Shown here one piece after another: positions 63,062-64,000 of a DNA stretch of 64,000 bases; within the stretch, counting starts at the first letter, position 1, and each line of letters begins with the position of its first letter. The translations under genes were made by a program, and so were the position numbers. The notes below the pieces were generated by a model. It did no database searches. It had not been told where the DNA came from and saw only the letters and a program-made list of their open reading frames with translations. The stretch comes from Sva-07 sp963717385 (GTDB lineage Bacteria > Actinomycetota > Acidimicrobiia > Acidimicrobiales > Ilumatobacteraceae): assembly GCA_963717385.1 (NCBI GenBank), contig CAVQWE010000004.1, positions 52,281 through 116,280 of the forward strand. Reading direction: 5' to 3'.

Positions 63062-64000
63062 ATGCCCAACGGCAAGCCCAACATCCTGATCATCTGGGGT
63101 GATGACATCGGGATCACCAACCTCTCGTGCTACAGCGACGGGGTCATGGGGTACCGCACCCCGAACATCGACCGCATCGCCGATGAGGGTGTGCGCTTCA
63201 CCGACTACTACGGCGAACAGAGCTGCACCGCCGGCCGCGCCGCGTTCATCACCGGTCAGAACCCGTACCGCACCGGGCTCACCAAGGTGGGCTTCCCTGG
63301 CGCCGACATCGGGTTGCGCTCGCCGGACCCGACGATCGCGACGGCCCTGAAGGCGCAGGGCTACACGACCGGGCAGTTCGGCAAGAACCATCTCGGCGAC
63401 AAGGACGAGTTCCTGCCGACGATGCACGGCTTCGACGAGTTCTTCGGCAACCTCTACCACCTCAACGCGGAGGAGGAGCCCGAGCACGACGACTACCCGA
63501 CCGAGGAGGAGTTTCCCGACTTCCGCAAGAAGTTCGGGCCGCGCGGTGTGATCCACTCGTGGGCGAACGGTGACGGCACCCAGCGCATCGAGGACACCGG
63601 TGCGCTCACGCGTGAGCGCATGAAGACCATCGACGAGGAGATCGCGCCGGAGGCGTTGCGCTTCATGGGTGAGGCGAAGGAGGCCGACACGCCCTTCTTC
63701 GTGTGGCTCAACACCACCCACATGCACTTCCGGACCCACATCAAAGATGGCAGCCGCGGCAAGGCCGGGCGCTGGCAGTCGGCGTATCACGACGTGATGT
63801 GCGACCACGACGAACTCGTCGGGCAGGTGCTCGACTACCTCGACGAACAGGGCCTCGCCGACGACACGATCGTGATGTACTCCACCGACAACGGGCCGCA
63901 CATGAACACGTGGCCCGACGGCGGCATGACCCCGTTCCGCAACGAGAAGAACTCGAACTGGGAGGGCGCGTACCGCGTGCCGGCGATGGTGCGCTGGCCC
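63062..64000 (+). CDS. Sulfatase (arylsulfatase family), 3' end beyond window
   Basis: The first 313 residues of an alkaline-phosphatase-superfamily sulfatase, cut by the window end. Metal residues appear in IIWGDDIGITNLSCYS; the catalytic region is SCTAGRAAFITGQNPYRTG, where the Cys would be converted to formylglycine, although the usual Pro at position +2 is replaced by Ala. Further motifs are FGKNHLGDKDEFLPTMHGFDEF and YSTDNGPHMNTWPDGGM. AGGAG precedes the ATG by about 8 bases. No signal peptide is visible, so the enzyme may be cytoplasmic. It would release sulfate from an organic sulfate ester. Confidence 0.9.
   Translation, partial: MPNGKPNILIIWGDDIGITNLSCYSDGVMGYRTPNIDRIADEGVRFTDYYGEQSCTAGRAAFITGQNPYRTGLTKVGFPGADIGLRSPDPTIATALKAQGYTTGQFGKNHLGDKDEFLPTMHGFDEFFGNLYHLNAEEEPEHDDYPTEEEFPDFRKKFGPRGVIHSWANGDGTQRIEDTGALTRERMKTIDEEIAPEALRFMGEAKEADTPFFVWLNTTHMHFRTHIKDGSRGKAGRWQSAYHDVMCDHDELVGQVLDYLDEQGLADDTIVMYSTDNGPHMNTWPDGGMTPFRNEKNSNWEGAYRVPAMVRWP

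Overview
The window is a stretch of chromosome from a high-GC, Gram-positive-type actinobacterium. The evidence is GTG and TTG starts, 4-bp stop/start overlaps, F420-dependent enzymes (a luciferase-like oxidoreductase and a PPOX-fold protein), Thr-rich extracellular stalks, an ECF sigma/RskA pair, LytR_C proteins and DUF4012. The gene mix (Baeyer-Villiger monooxygenase, CaiB transferase, sulfatase, many dioxygenases) would fit a marine or soil member of the Acidimicrobiia such as an Ilumatobacter relative; that placement is inference from style and not a computed match. Coding density is high and no stretch above 300 bases lacks a gene.

Layout. 0-9.2 kb: surface polysaccharide region, with a glycosyltransferase, a broken O-antigen ligase/polymerase, a DUF4012 membrane protein, a small anchored surface protein, an HPr-kinase-like/nucleotidyltransferase/PqqD set and a BY-type tyrosine kinase. 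9.3-12.5 kb: a Tat-exported protein, a Cas4-like nuclease, two tandem LytR_C proteins and a small hypothetical. 12.6-27 kb: catabolic and redox genes, including TauD, PhyH and isopenicillin-N-synthase type dioxygenases, two Gfo/Idh/MocA oxidoreductases, a cupin, an aldo/keto reductase, a CoA transferase, a TetR-controlled divergent pair, and a large Tat lipoprotein shattered by frameshifts. 27.2 kb: tRNA-Leu(UAA). 27.5-32.7 kb: LLM oxidoreductase, secreted cupredoxin, cupin, LuxR regulator, a membrane-protein/XRE pair and a divergent alternative-oxidase-like diiron protein. 32.8-37.2 kb: aspartoacylase-like, RimK-RCK_C and SLC12-like transporter genes. 37.4-42.2 kb: a SigK/RskA cluster with a fasciclin protein and a membrane sulfite-oxidase-family enzyme, carrying two near-identical predicted promoters. 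42.2-49.8 kb: DUF454, OmpA-like, small hypotheticals, bifunctional nuclease, Rieske-glutamate synthase fusion, and a second ECF sigma factor with a large membrane partner. 49.9-58.7 kb: thiolase, enoyl-CoA hydratase, HtrA protease, flavoenzymes including a Baeyer-Villiger monooxygenase, a DJ-1-like protein and acyl-CoA dehydrogenase. 58.7-64 kb: a lipid-related membrane operon with a ceramidase-acyltransferase fusion, a universal stress protein, and a sulfatase cut by the window end.

Two features run through the window. First, at least five families of intergenic palindromic repeats sit immediately after genes or between convergent genes; one forms arrays with an exact 34-bp period. Second, about 20 frameshifts interrupt otherwise well-conserved proteins, most of them clustered in four genes. 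This suggests either indel errors in the assembly or decay of a few loci. The start and end coordinates of those genes are sound, but their reading frames are not continuous.
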